From Gracilaria gracilis (taxonomy: Eukaryota > Rhodophyta > Florideophyceae > Gracilariales > Gracilariaceae): 64,000 nt of DNA. The notes beneath the pieces were generated by a model. It made no database searches. It was not told the DNA's origin and was given only the letters and a program-made list of their open reading frames with translations. Within the stretch, counting starts at the first letter, position 1. Each line of letters begins with the position of its first letter. Where the stretch lies: the NCBI GenBank assembly GCA_030374805.1, contig JARGSG010000037.1:434001-498000 (forward strand). Reading direction: 5' to 3'. The position numbers and the translations under genes were made by a program. Below, piece by piece: positions 54,185 to 64,000 of this stretch.

Positions 54185-55564
54185 TTATTCTTCGTAAGGA
54201 AGTAATGTCTCAATATCGTCCGCCGATTCCATCTTGCACTCGTTAGGCGCTACCATCACCACCTTACTACCTCCACGACGCTTGACACACATCTTCGCAC
54301 TTGATGCCACACATTCGAACTTGGGCTCACATGTACGCGGTTTGCATCGTCCGCTGGTTGCACCTGCATCTTCCATGTCGTAACACTCACCGCCTTTTTG
54401 GGTGGTGAGTTGGCACGCGCAGAATTCATCGGCCTTAGCGTCATCGTTTTGTCCCCTCAAACCGTAATCGATGTCGGTGTTACTCTTGTTGCTATCATCG
54501 TCATCCTTCGGGAGTGGTACGCGACCCTTCTTTTTCTTATCGTCGTCTTCATCGTCGTCGTCATCATCGTTCTTGCGGCCTTTGTTTCTCTTGTCATCGT
54601 CGTCATCGTCGTCGTCATCATCGTTCTTGCGGCCCTTCTTTTTCTTGTCAGCATCATCGTCATCATCGTCGTCGTCATCATCGTTCTTGCGACCCTTCTT
54701 TTTCTTGTCATCGTCGTCATCGTCGTCATCGTCATCGTTCTTGCTGCCCTTCTTTTTCTTCTCACCATCATCGTCCTCGTCGTCATCATCACCGTTCTTG
54801 CGGCCCTTTTTTCTCTCGTCATCGTCCTCATCGTCGTCTTTATCGTCGTCATCATCTTTCTTGCCGCCTTTCTTGCCGGTGCCAACCTTAACCGGCGTGG
54901 CGGAACAGGTCTCGCCGCCGACGACAAGCCTGATGAAGACGGTGCGAGCCGCTTCCTTGTTGTTCTTACCGGTCATTGCCCAAACGAAAGAGGCCTTGCT
55001 ATCACACTTCTTCCAATTGTTCTTTGCGATCTTGACCGTGTCCTTCCAGTGACAAAAGTCGTGTGTCTTACCTGTCTTTTTATCCTCGTAGATGTTGACA
55101 GTGTCCCAGTATTTCTTCTCCCATGTATCCCACTTGGAGAAGCCACCACGAGTGGAGAAGCGGTCGACACCGGTGCGATAGGTTTTTCCGGCATACGCGA
55201 TGGCAGCCATGAAACCAGCGTTCTGGTGAGGTTTTCCAGTCTTGGTGCACTTGAAAGCGACGACATCGCTGTTCTTGAGTTGTAAGTTCACATGGTTACC
55301 AGGTTTCACGTTCTGCTTCTTGCCGTTTACGAAAACCTTCACCTTTCCACCGAAGATGGCGAACTTGAGAGAAGAGGAGGGCTTTGCGGTATGGAGCGAT
55401 GTTTGGAGTGATGTTTGGAGCGAGGGTGTGGAGACGGTCGGGTTGCCGGAGTTTAAGGCCTGTGGCTCGGGAAAGAAGGCGCGGGCGTTAACGGTGGTGA
55501 AGAGGGCGGCTGCAGCAAAGAGGATGCTGCAGATGGTGCGAATGTTACGGATATTGGTGTTCAT
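54185..55564 (-). CDS. Secreted Asp/Lys-repeat protein, unit B copy
   Basis: 459 residues from ATG 55564. Same domain order as the gene at 5086 but only about six Asp/Lys units. The N-terminal third is nearly identical to the 5086 gene (RAFFPEPQALNSGNPTVS against RAFFPEPQTLNSGNPTVS), although unit A is its tandem neighbour; the end of the repeat tract (DDDKKKKGRVPLPKDDDD) matches unit A. Ends LLPYEE. Head-to-head with the gene at 56501. Confidence 0.85.
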   Translation of the reverse strand: MNTNIRNIRTICSILFAAAALFTTVNARAFFPEPQALNSGNPTVSTPSLQTSLQTSLHTAKPSSSLKFAIFGGKVKVFVNGKKQNVKPGNHVNLQLKNSDVVAFKCTKTGKPHQNAGFMAAIAYAGKTYRTGVDRFSTRGGFSKWDTWEKKYWDTVNIYEDKKTGKTHDFCHWKDTVKIAKNNWKKCDSKASFVWAMTGKNNKEAARTVFIRLVVGGETCSATPVKVGTGKKGGKKDDDDDKDDDEDDDERKKGRKNGDDDDEDDDGEKKKKGSKNDDDDDDDDDDKKKKGRKNDDDDDDDDDDADKKKKGRKNDDDDDDDDDDKRNKGRKNDDDDDDEDDDKKKKGRVPLPKDDDDSNKSNTDIDYGLRGQNDDAKADEFCACQLTTQKGGECYDMEDAGATSGRCKPRTCEPKFECVASSAKMCVKRRGGSKVVMVAPNECKMESADDIETLLPYEE

Positions 55565-55738
55565 TGCGAAGGGGTAATGCAGTTAATGAATTAGTGTAGG
55601 GAATGGCGAATGGGGAAGCTGGAGTAAGTGGGTGTGTGGCGGAGAGAGGATACCAGAAGGAAGACTGATTCGAAGTGATTGTTTTTTCGTTGTTGCTGGG
55701 GATGGAGGTGAAGATTGTGGGGGTGGAGGTGTTGAGAG

Positions 55739-55747
55739 CCTTTTATA
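55739..55747 (-). promoter_or_regulatory. TATA box of the unit B acidic gene
   Basis: TATAAAAGG on the minus strand, 175 bp before the ATG. Confidence 0.7.
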
Positions 55748-55840
55748 GTGGCTGGAGAACCGTGCTCGGTATGCTGTGTGTGTGTGTGTATTGTAATACA
55801 TATACTTTCGTGGACGGAGAGGAATGGAGAATATTTGAAC

Positions 55841-56158
55841 ATGGCTCTCCTTTCGACTGAGTTTGAGTTGGGTGGCCGTTTTCTACTGGATGCATCGCAG
55901 GATGCCCAGCTCCATCGAGGCTGTGGGAGGACCATGCAAGGTTTCACTGCGACGCAGGGCAATACTCAGACTGTTCATTCATGGGTTTACTACATATCTG
56001 GGTTGGACATCGTTACTTATTATCGTTGCTCTCTGGTATGGAGAATGATTTCTCTACATGAGAGTCGGGTTGAAGGGGTGATAACGATACTTTTGCTGTG
56101 TTGTGTTGTTGGTACACCGAGAGGTAGCAGAAGATTTCGTGTGTGTATACGTGAATGA
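55841..56158 (+). CDS. Possible small ORF inside the divergent intergenic region, unit B
   Basis: 105 codons from ATG 55841 (MALLSTEFELGGRF), counterpart of 4475-4792. Disrupted in unit A. Confidence 0.2.
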   Translation: MALLSTEFELGGRFLLDASQDAQLHRGCGRTMQGFTATQGNTQTVHSWVYYISGLDIVTYYRCSLVWRMISLHESRVEGVITILLLCCVVGTPRGSRRFRVCIRE

Positions 56159-56361
56159 GAACTTGAATTCATCCTTCGTGGACTTGCAATACGGTTTGGA
56201 AGATATGCGTGTGGAGGTTGGAAAGGTTCGTTGTTCTCAGAATAATCATATCGTGTCCACGAAAGTCCCACAGATGATTGTGAGAAGAGAGTGAGGTCTA
56301 GCGGTGAGTTTCTTTCCCATTTTGAATATTACTTCGTACTCTCTCCTTGTGCTCCTGGGTC

Positions 56362-56369
56362 TATTTAAG
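56362..56369 (+). promoter_or_regulatory. TATA-like box of the unit B cysteine-rich gene
   Basis: TATTTAAG, about 132 bp before the ATG at 56501. Confidence 0.55.
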
Positions 56370-56500
56370 CGGCCTACTCTGCACCACATCGCGCCCCGTT
56401 CTTTGTATCTCCATCACAATTGCATTCATCACCCTCATCTTCGTTCTCAGAATTCTGGAACCCATCGGTATTGCTCTTTGAACTTCGCTTTTTCTTCAGG

Positions 56501-56992
56501 ATGATCCGTACTAGCATCTTTCTCTTGCTCACTGTAATCGTTGCCTATTTGGCAACTGATGTGGTCGCCAGAGTTCCACGTCCTAAGCTCGAAGGAGTGG
56601 ACAAGCTTGCTAAGAAAGACGTTGGTGCCTTTGGGGATGTAAAACTTCCCACGCAAATCAGAACGCAAATCAGAAGTGTTTCTGTACGCCAAAGCTCTGT
56701 TTGGTGTCCCAACTGGCCGGAACAGCGTTTGGAAGATCTGTGTGTGTCGGTGGTGCAATGCATGTGCGTGAAGGTTCCCGAGGAGGTGAAGATAGCGGAA
56801 ATGAAGGAAGTGTGCGCGAAATATGGACTACATCATGGAAGTGGAGATGAGTTGTGTGATAGTACGGATGAAGCGAAGTGCTTCTTGAGGTATTGGATCG
56901 GAGGGGATAACCAAACATGTTACAACCTGGCGCGCGACTGCATCCCTTACATGTTTAAACATTACAACTGGGAGATGGAAACACGACGTTGA
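56501..56992 (+). CDS. Small secreted cysteine-rich protein, unit B copy
   Basis: 163 residues from ATG 56501 (MIRTSIFLLLTVIVAYL signal peptide). Nine cysteines and the HYNWEMETRR end are intact. It differs from the 3641 copy at few positions (for example VRQSS for GRQSS, KYGLHH for KYELHH, DNQTC for DNETC). Diverges from the acidic gene at 54185. Function unknown. Confidence 0.8.
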   Translation: MIRTSIFLLLTVIVAYLATDVVARVPRPKLEGVDKLAKKDVGAFGDVKLPTQIRTQIRSVSVRQSSVWCPNWPEQRLEDLCVSVVQCMCVKVPEEVKIAEMKEVCAKYGLHHGSGDELCDSTDEAKCFLRYWIGGDNQTCYNLARDCIPYMFKHYNWEMETRR

Positions 56993-58440
56993 GGTTTGTC
57001 GTTTTAAGGATATCGGTCTCTGGGCTGCGACATGCGCTCTTTGAATCGTTGCAGAAGAACGCTATGTTGATCAGTTCTTTGCGTCACTCTGGTCATTGCT
57101 TTCTTTTGCAAAAGATGCTCAAGATGGAGTGGGTATCAAATGGAAGAAGACAGTTGACTTAATTGTTGAGCGTTGAGCATGAGCATCTTGAACCGGCTTT
57201 TGGACCTGGATATCCAAGAGATACATGTTACACTGCAACCAAAACCATACTATTGTAGTAAAATTCTTCATATGTATGTATGTACGTCCCCTGCTTTGTG
57301 CACATTTTCTTCGCGGTGTTCTCCCCTACCTGCTTTTCTTTGGCGAGTGGGTATCTAACTGTAGCTACGTAGCGAAGAAAGAAGACCTCGCGCACTACGC
57401 AGCGGGTACAATCTGGGCCCTTCGGTACGATGTTGTTTGCACATCGATGGAGCTGAAATGTAACCGGCGGTTTGCATGCTGTGTTACGCAGGGTTTTACT
57501 AAAAGCATCCACCTTAGAAAGCTTAAAACTTGAACCCCTTTGTCGTGGTATCGCCCATTTGAGGTTTGGCTCTGTGGATGTGTAAGTCGTAATCTTGGCA
57601 GTCATTGGTGAAAAAAAGAGTGGGAAACTACGTGATCTTGTTCGTTCTTGACCTTGGTCCTCTGCGGCAAGTCGTTTGTTCTTCTAACACTCTGCTGTCA
57701 TTCGTCATGACAGGATATAGAGACCATCTCTTAGAGACGGGACATGTTTGGTCAAGAAAATGTACGCCACTATGAATATCGGAGAATTCAATCTCAAGTT
57801 ATGCTGATGCTCCATACTCCAGGTACCTGTACATGTCATTCAGACAGGAAATAAAGGAAAACGTGTCTGTGTTCTAGACTAGAACCCAAACTTCTAATTC
57901 CGAAGCCTCCTTCAACGTTACAGCTTGATCCAATAATGATGGGATATACATTTTGTGGGCTCGACCTTTAGAAGTGTGGTACATTGAAACAGGAATGAGT
58001 CTGAAACCCATGAAGCTCGCGACATCTTAGATCATGGACTCTGTTAAGCACACACACAATCAGCTGATAATACACTTCGTTAACATGCCCAAGATACATG
58101 GTGTGGAGGGTTTACATTTCGTTTTCTGTCATGGCAGTTTTGCAAACAGGGGGCTTCGCATGACCATTCCACGTTATACTTGTGTTCCACGACCACTTTC
58201 TTATAAGAAGCTAAGCTAATTAGTTCGGGATATATCCCACAGGAATGGTGACAGTTATAAGCATTACCGGACAACAACAAAAGAAAAAAGTTTACGAACT
58301 ACATGGTTGGCGTAAAAGAAGTTCTCAAAGGAACAAGACGGTTAGTTTAATCGCTCGCGCACAACGCTGATACATGCAACGTACCAGCTCCTTGAGACGT
58401 ATCCAAAAGGAAAAACACATGTATCTAACAAACCTACACA
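56993..58440. other. Unit B intergenic, no supported gene
   Basis: Its first 370 bp match the flank between the helicase and the cysteine-rich gene at 3.3-3.64 kb; the rest matches unit A. Confidence 0.45.
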
Positions 58441-58544
58441 TTACTCTACCATACTCTATTCACCAGCAGGACGGAAGGAGGAGGATCCGTCAAACGAGTT
58501 GAGGATTTGGTGTGAAGCCATGTGGGTGGGAGCTTTTAAACCTT

Positions 58545-59318
58545 TATAAAAGGAGCTCAACTCGCCCATCATGGGATGCCCCCCCTCCTCCCGTCCCACA
58601 CTACTTCGCTTCTCGTCCATTTGTCCAAACACCAACCCCAGAGAAGAGGGCACCCCGTGCACCCCCTGAAATACTTCCTCATGGAGGAACATTTTCAGCA
58701 TCCGCGCACACTATCGCCTCTAAAACCTCAGGTTGAAAGGCCTCCCCTCCTCGCTCTGTTCAATTAAGAACTTCCCCCTCGGACCCGTCCCCCGGAGAAG
58801 AGGCCCCCGTGCCCCGTGGAAGGTAAACTTCCCAATGCTCCGCACGTTGTAGAAAGGAACTGCGTAAAAAGAACAACCAGAAGTAGCGATAGGCGAAGAG
58901 AGGACAATGACAGGGAAAGGTTGGTTAGTTCTGGAACGGAGTGGAAAGAAACCAGACGAGATCAAGAAGAGAAACAGTGACGTACGTAAAGAATGGAATA
59001 AAAAGGAGTGAAGGGGTGAAGGAATGAAAAGGAGTGAAGGGATGAAGGAAGGAAAAGAAGTGGAGGGATGAAGGAAGGAAAAGGAGAAAGGTAAAAGAGT
59101 AAGTTGCAAAGAGAGTAAACGAGGAAAAGGAAGAAGGGATGACGATTATGATATATGTGTTCGGGAAATAGGATGAAAGAATGACGTTGATAAGCTGAGT
59201 GTTCGGAAACCAGGATGAAGGAATGACGGTGATGAGATACGTGTTCGGAAAACGGGATGGAGGAACGATGGTGATGAGATTAGAGTTCGGGAAGGCGGTA
59301 CTTCTGGTTCCTTTTATA
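58545..59318. promoter_or_regulatory. Module with inward-facing TATA boxes, unit B
   Basis: TATAAAAGG at 58545-58553 (plus) and 59310-59318 (minus), as in units A and C. Confidence 0.4.
58990..59290. repeat. Purine-rich minisatellite, unit B
   Basis: GAAGGGATGAAGGAA-type units, then about 42-bp units (GGATGAAGGAATGACGGTGA type) encoding no supported protein. Confidence 0.8.
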
Positions 59319-59774
59319 CTGTGGTTGGATACCGCCTCTCCAATTCCAAGCTCATCAAACTCTCCGCGAATGCAGATGATTCTGGTCTGACAGAGTGAGT
59401 TGGTCTTCGTGAAAAGCAGACACTGCGGAACCGTGAGATGGAAAGGCGAGCACTTGGTTGACATGTTCGAATTCAACCGGGATAGAGGAAAGTGGATTGT
59501 CGCTGGGCCACGGTCTGGGAATGAACTGCATATATCACACAACGTGACCCTTTGGCTATACTCAAGGAATAAACTTGCACATGTCTCGTTAGTAAGCCAG
59601 AAACCCAGCTGCAGACCCTGTAAACCTCGCAACCCTATTTCGGTGCTCTTTAGAAGCTGCTATAGAAGACAAACAGTAAGGTTAGTGCAACTAAAAAACT
59701 AGCTCCAAGAGCGAGTCCGATAACCAGTGCTCGATAACGATGAACGATTTACGCAATACTAACACATCACAACC

Positions 59775-59930
59775 TGAATCGAACCACAACAAGAGCGGGG
59801 GCATAGCCCTCAATGCTTCATTTACCTCCGTAGAAGGAATTGCTGAGCACTGGCTTCCACTTGTCCCAGTTACTCATTCTCGGTTCTGACCATAATCTCC
59901 AAGTTATACGGTTGTTCGAAGGAGTTTCAA
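59775..59930 (-). pseudogene. Relic of the NT5C 3' end, unit B
   Basis: Minus strand. Reads FEQPYNL, then after a frame change EPRMSNWDKWKPVLSNSF, against FEQPYNL and RPRMKTWAEWKPVLSNFF in the intact gene. Confidence 0.7.
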
Positions 59931-59939
59931 ATTTACTAC

Positions 59940-61900
59940 TTCTTGGCTTGAAACCCACTGCGACGCATCCACTACTGGGAGGCAATGCGGGCTTGTTCGG
60001 GACCATCACCTAATTTCATGTGGTTTCCAGTCTCGTTGAGATTAGAGTCATTGCTTGGGTGGATGCTGAGCTCACGAGAACCAACAGAGACTTTAAACCC
60101 CAGTGCCGACAATCCTCCGTTCTCCTCAACCACCTCTATCTCTCTTAACCATTATTAAACGTTTCCCTTCACCTTCAAGTACAGTTGCATGGCTTTTGAT
60201 TGGAACCACACGAGTCTCATGTGTACCAATCGCTGATTACGAGGAGATTTGATTCGAAGAGGATCACAATGTTCACCTGTGAAAGAAGTGAAAATGGGGG
60301 GCTTGGCCCGGCGTCAGGAGCAATCAGACCAATCCTACTCACCCCTAAATTGCCGGTATCATGTTTGACGGCGGCAAACCCACATTCTTTGGACTCAAAC
60401 CCCTTGCCTTTGAGTAAGGATTAGCGGTTCCCACTTATGTTTCACCTGCTATCAAGAGGGCGGGTGTAATCTGGTGCGCACGAGTAATAATATAAGAGAA
60501 CCATCGATTTCCCTGTTAATAAACACATGGTTCACTATAACCGCCCAAGTGATTCTCCTACGATTTCCACGATAGTTTGATAACGTAGCTTTTGCAACAT
60601 CGAGTTGTGGCCTTAACCTGGCAAACTCGATCTCACCTACCTCCTGTGAAATTGGAATGGAGATCGGAAGGCCGAAAAAGCTTGACTGTAGTGCTCGGGA
60701 GAGCAAGTCAGCTTCGCAAAGCATATTTGCATCCTTAGTCGTTGGCCGAGCGCAATAACGACCACACACAGATTCGCTTGTATTTCTACCACATCCCGCC
60801 ATTAAGACGTATGTTATAGTTCAAGAGTCACTTCAAAGTAATAAGCTTATGCAGTGACTGCGCCAAACATTGAATGCAAATTGCATAGAACATGCAAAGA
60901 ATTGTGTGGTTGGGACAAACTCGGACTCCGCATCCCTTCCACCAGCAGATGCTGTTGTAGTCGGATTTGGTGTACACACCGTGCCTCCACGTCAAAGATG
61001 AGCAGCTCGTAAGAGTCTCTTCTAGAGACTTCAACGGGGTCTCGTTTGCTCATATAACCTGAAAGGAACAGATCGAGGATGCCTAAAAGAAAGAACGCCA
61101 GCCACATGCTGCTGGCTTTGATTGTGGCCGTGGCGTCATCCTTGTGGGCTTCATATTCCCGGACATCATGGATATCATTATATGATATTATCATGCATAG
61201 AACTTGAGCAACTCCGATTCAGACGTGGTTACGATGGCTCAGTTTTCATAGCCAATACTGGCGCTCGTGATCCCTCCAAAGCGATGTACACTTCTCAATT
61301 CGACCCATCACACGACGATATTCTGACGTTGTAGGACAGAAGATGTGTGTTCCTTGGATGCGGGACGATAGGCAGACCCAGTGGCTCCTTGCTCATGTCG
61401 CCGAAACCCCCAAACGGAGTTGAGAGCAGATCACAGCACGAACGGGCGCAATTATTTGGCAGGGAATTGGAATGTGCGACCTTGCATTGCTGGCGAAGGA
61501 GACGTCCACCGTTGGATCTTGCCATGCGCAAATGTGCAGATTACCTTCACTGTTCAGAAACTCATGTATGGAGAGAGTCCCTCCAACCAATCACAGGATA
61601 CCTTTCCCCAAGGTGCTGACAAAAACCTGAGTCGGATAGAATCGAACTTCAGTGTTGTCTAGACGATCAGCTACGCTTTCCATATGTCTCTAAGCTCAGC
61701 TCATTGTTGAAAATACGACATATGAGTGTAGACTATTGACGGGAACAAAGGTCAACCACACTTTAGATACTATGATTTTGCAAAGGTATACTACTCTATG
61801 TAAATGAATTTAATGTTTCCGAGACCAATGAGTTGCAAGTGTTTCAAACATAACTTGAATACCATAGTTTCACTGTGTAATTCAACAGCAAATGTGTAAC
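59940..61900. other. Unit B intergenic, no supported gene
   Basis: Matches 50.3-52.3 kb; frames not conserved between the two copies. Confidence 0.45.
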
Positions 61901-61910
61901 AGCAAATGTG

Positions 61911-61920
61911 CAGTATAAAT
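61911..61920 (+). promoter_or_regulatory. TATA box upstream of tRNA-like repeat copy 4
   Basis: AGTATAAATT about 30 bp before the repeat body. Confidence 0.5.
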
Positions 61921-61943
61921 TGTTTCACCCACCATGAAACTCT

Positions 61944-62435
61944 CAGCGCCGGGGGTGGTGACCCGGTGCCCGTGGCGCAGTTGCATTCAATTGCATGTTC
62001 AACCGAGAAGCTCCGAGTTCAATTCCGGAAACGAACACAAAACAAAATGGTCAAAGTGGGATAGGGGCGGGTACACCTGGGCCGGGGCCTGGGGGGATAA
62101 CATGTAGGCTCGCGACAGTGGGAAGTAATGCCCCACTCTCGGAGTATATCCAATACCCTGGGCTCGGGTCCGGAAGGGGTATTTGGGGAAACGTAGGCCC
62201 CCAGAACCCGGACGGGGCGGGCTCGGCCCCGTAGTCGTGGCCTGGAGGTGGTGGGCAGGGCGGCTACTGGGAAGGGCCTCAACCGATCCTGAAAGCTGTA
62301 AAAGCTGTGAGCCCCTGGGGATGTGACTGCCACCAGAAGGGGGATGGGGAGTAGCGACCCCAGTCCCGTGGCCTAGGAGTGATCCTCCTGAGGCCCAAAG
62401 AGCGCCGGGGGGTGACGGCCCCGGAAAGCTTTTGT
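61944..62435 (+). repeat. GC-rich tRNA-like repeat, copy 4
   Basis: Plus-strand copy of the family described at 15931, ending AGCTTTTG; flank to about 62600 shared with copy 2. Confidence 0.65.
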
Positions 62436-62607
62436 CAGTCCTGCTCAGATGGATCATCTTTTCTGGCTTTTTTCTGCTTTTCCCCGCGCATTTCTAAAGC
62501 TGACACCATACCTACTATTCCTATCATCTGTGATCGCAATTCAGGTTCATATTCTATTGTCCAGCCTTCGGCTTCACTTCTTTTAGCTCAGTACATCTCG
62601 ACCCAGA

Positions 62608-62796
62608 CGGGGCGAGCTCGGGCCGCTCCTGGGAGGGGCCTCAACCGATCCTGGAAACTTGGAAGCACTGAGTCCCCAAGGATGTGGTTGCCGCCAGAAG
62701 AGGGATGGAGAATGACGACCCCGGCCCGTGGAGATGATCGCCCTGGGGGCCGAAGAAGGGCCGGGGGTTGGTGGCCCCGGTTAGCTTTTGCCACTT
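62608..62796 (+). repeat. Extra 3' half of the tRNA-like repeat
   Basis: Diverged second copy of the last about 190 bp of the element (GAGGGGCCTCAACCGATCCTG onward in sense) ending GGTTAGCTTTTG, without the tRNA-like head. Confidence 0.6.
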
Positions 62797-63750
62797 TTGC
62801 TTGTGTCAGTCTTTTTCTTGTGTACGGGCTCCTACGTAGATGAGCTTCCATGCCTCTAATCAAAATCAACTATCGTTCCTGGGCGAGAAGTACATAGCCC
62901 CTCAAGGTGGACGAATCGCTCATTAATACTAGGGGGCCTTTGTCGATGTTGAAACAGTTATCGACTTCCTGGAGTTTTGACGATTTTAGCACTCTTCGGA
63001 AGGCTTAGGAGTTCCTCTGATAATTCTTCAGCTGTTAATTGCACTTGGCAACGGGTTTGAAACCTACTGAGCACATCTTCGCCGCATAGAGGCGGTTGAG
63101 ATTGGTCTTGTGGGTATCCGACGCTGGCCGATTCCATCAACGAAGCCCGCGAGGTGAGAGTTTGCGCTGGAGGTATTCTAAAAGCATTTCGTTAACCGTC
63201 TATACGATCCTCTTTTGGTTTGCAGAAGAGTGCTGAGTAGGAATTGCAGTCGATAAGTACTCAGGCACAACCGAGGCATGACTTAACCGGTGCAGTCAAC
63301 TGTACCATCCAAAACATTCTGAAATCACTCTGTGGACTAGAGATAAGGTGGCTGGTTTAAGTTTACCACATATTCTTTCTGAGAAGCATTATGATGTTTA
63401 ATCGCGATTCGCGAACAATGCGACAGAACTAAACTTTTCACACACGCCTGTCCACTACAGTATTTGCAAAATAACACCACCAATCGATATCTATACATAT
63501 CAGTTTAACATATTATACTTTTTACATATTGAATCATTTCCAAGTACGGTCCAGTTCTGCGGTGTCATTGACGATCGAATTGGTTTCGCTTCTCATCTCT
63601 CCTGGAAGCTTGGGGGCTCCGGGCCGGGGCTTGCGTTTGTAACTGCCGGCAGTGCACTTGGCATTGAAGTATCAGTGGTGCTCCGAGATTGTTCAATAAG
63701 CACCAGAACGTACTGAAACACAGACACTCATGTATTGCATACATTACCCA

Positions 63751-63773
63751 GAGAGAGAGAAAGAGAGAGAGAG
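63751..63773. repeat. (GA)n microsatellite
   Basis: GAGAGAGAGAAAGAGAGAG run. Confidence 0.9.
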
Positions 63774-63797
63774 TTAGGCCACTGATTAATCTACATG

Positions 63798-63861
63798 AAC
63801 ATTTTAGAGCATCATGTTATGATCATAACATGATGCCATAACTATGATGCTCTGAAATGTT
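63798..63861. repeat. 64-bp nested palindrome
   Basis: Outer 18-bp arms (AACATTTTAGAGCATCAT and its complement with one mismatch) flank an inner perfect 26-bp palindrome at 63810-63835, centre ATGATCAT. Confidence 0.85.
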
Positions 63862-64000
63862 TATGTTTGGCTTTCATAGGCTGGGGGTGCAGATCTCTAC
63901 AAGAGTGTGTACTATATCACTGACGCAATCAGAGGCCTGGGAGAAGAAGACTAAGTGCCAATTGACTTCTTAACAAGTTCTTACGGTGACGTTACAAGTT

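Larger units (their letters stand above)
53069..62560 (+). repeat. Unit B of the tandem segmental duplication
   Basis: Second copy of the segment 43090-52960, directly adjacent. Its left edge carries a stub of the split unknown gene (53069-53123, minus strand). Confidence 0.85.
62800..64000. other. No gene seen at the window end
   Basis: A 60-codon minus-strand frame (62958-63140) is not recognised. Two simple repeats are listed separately. Confidence 0.45.

Overview
This is nuclear DNA from a eukaryote, most likely a red alga with intron-poor genes (Chondrus-like florideophyte; an inference, since no rRNA or organelle marker is present). The main support is a plastid-lineage ISE2-type RNA helicase beside uninterrupted kilobase-scale genes for SMC6, the U3 snoRNP protein RRP9 and an NT5C-type nucleotidase, each with its own spacing and TATA-like boxes and no operons.

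Layout. 1-3.3 kb: ISE2-like helicase, cut by the window start. 3.3-6.8 kb: first copy of a divergent gene pair, a small secreted cysteine-rich protein on the minus strand and a secreted Asp/Lys-repeat protein on the plus strand. 7.6-12.8 kb: SMC6 and RRP9, convergent. 13.6-21.4 kb: two repeat-free relatives of the acidic protein, with NT5C and one copy of a GC-rich TATA/tRNA-like repeat between them. 22.4-26.4 kb: a leucine-rich-repeat/haemolysin-III membrane protein and a coiled-coil protein of unknown role. 27.4-32.2 kb: a decayed copy (unit C) of a duplicated segment. 32.8-43.1 kb: one unknown gene split by a head-to-tail pair of DIRS-type tyrosine-recombinase retrotransposons. 43.1-62.6 kb: two adjacent copies (units A and B, about 9.5-10 kb each) of a segment that carries the divergent pair, a minisatellite module with inward-facing TATA boxes, a relic of the NT5C 3' end and the GC-rich repeat. 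62.8-64 kb: no convincing gene.

The most notable content is the lineage-specific secreted protein system: five acidic-family genes, three of them paired head-to-head with a cysteine-rich partner across a conserved intergenic region with fixed TATA-to-ATG distances. The acidic proteins share a signal peptide, a conserved N-terminal domain, an optional Asp/Lys repeat tract whose length varies between copies, and an eight-cysteine C-terminal domain ending in PYE(E/G). A role in the extracellular matrix or in cation binding is only a guess. Second in interest are the tandem DIRS insertion, whose host coding frame rejoins exactly, and a four-copy family of about 490 bp elements with the marks of RNA polymerase III genes.
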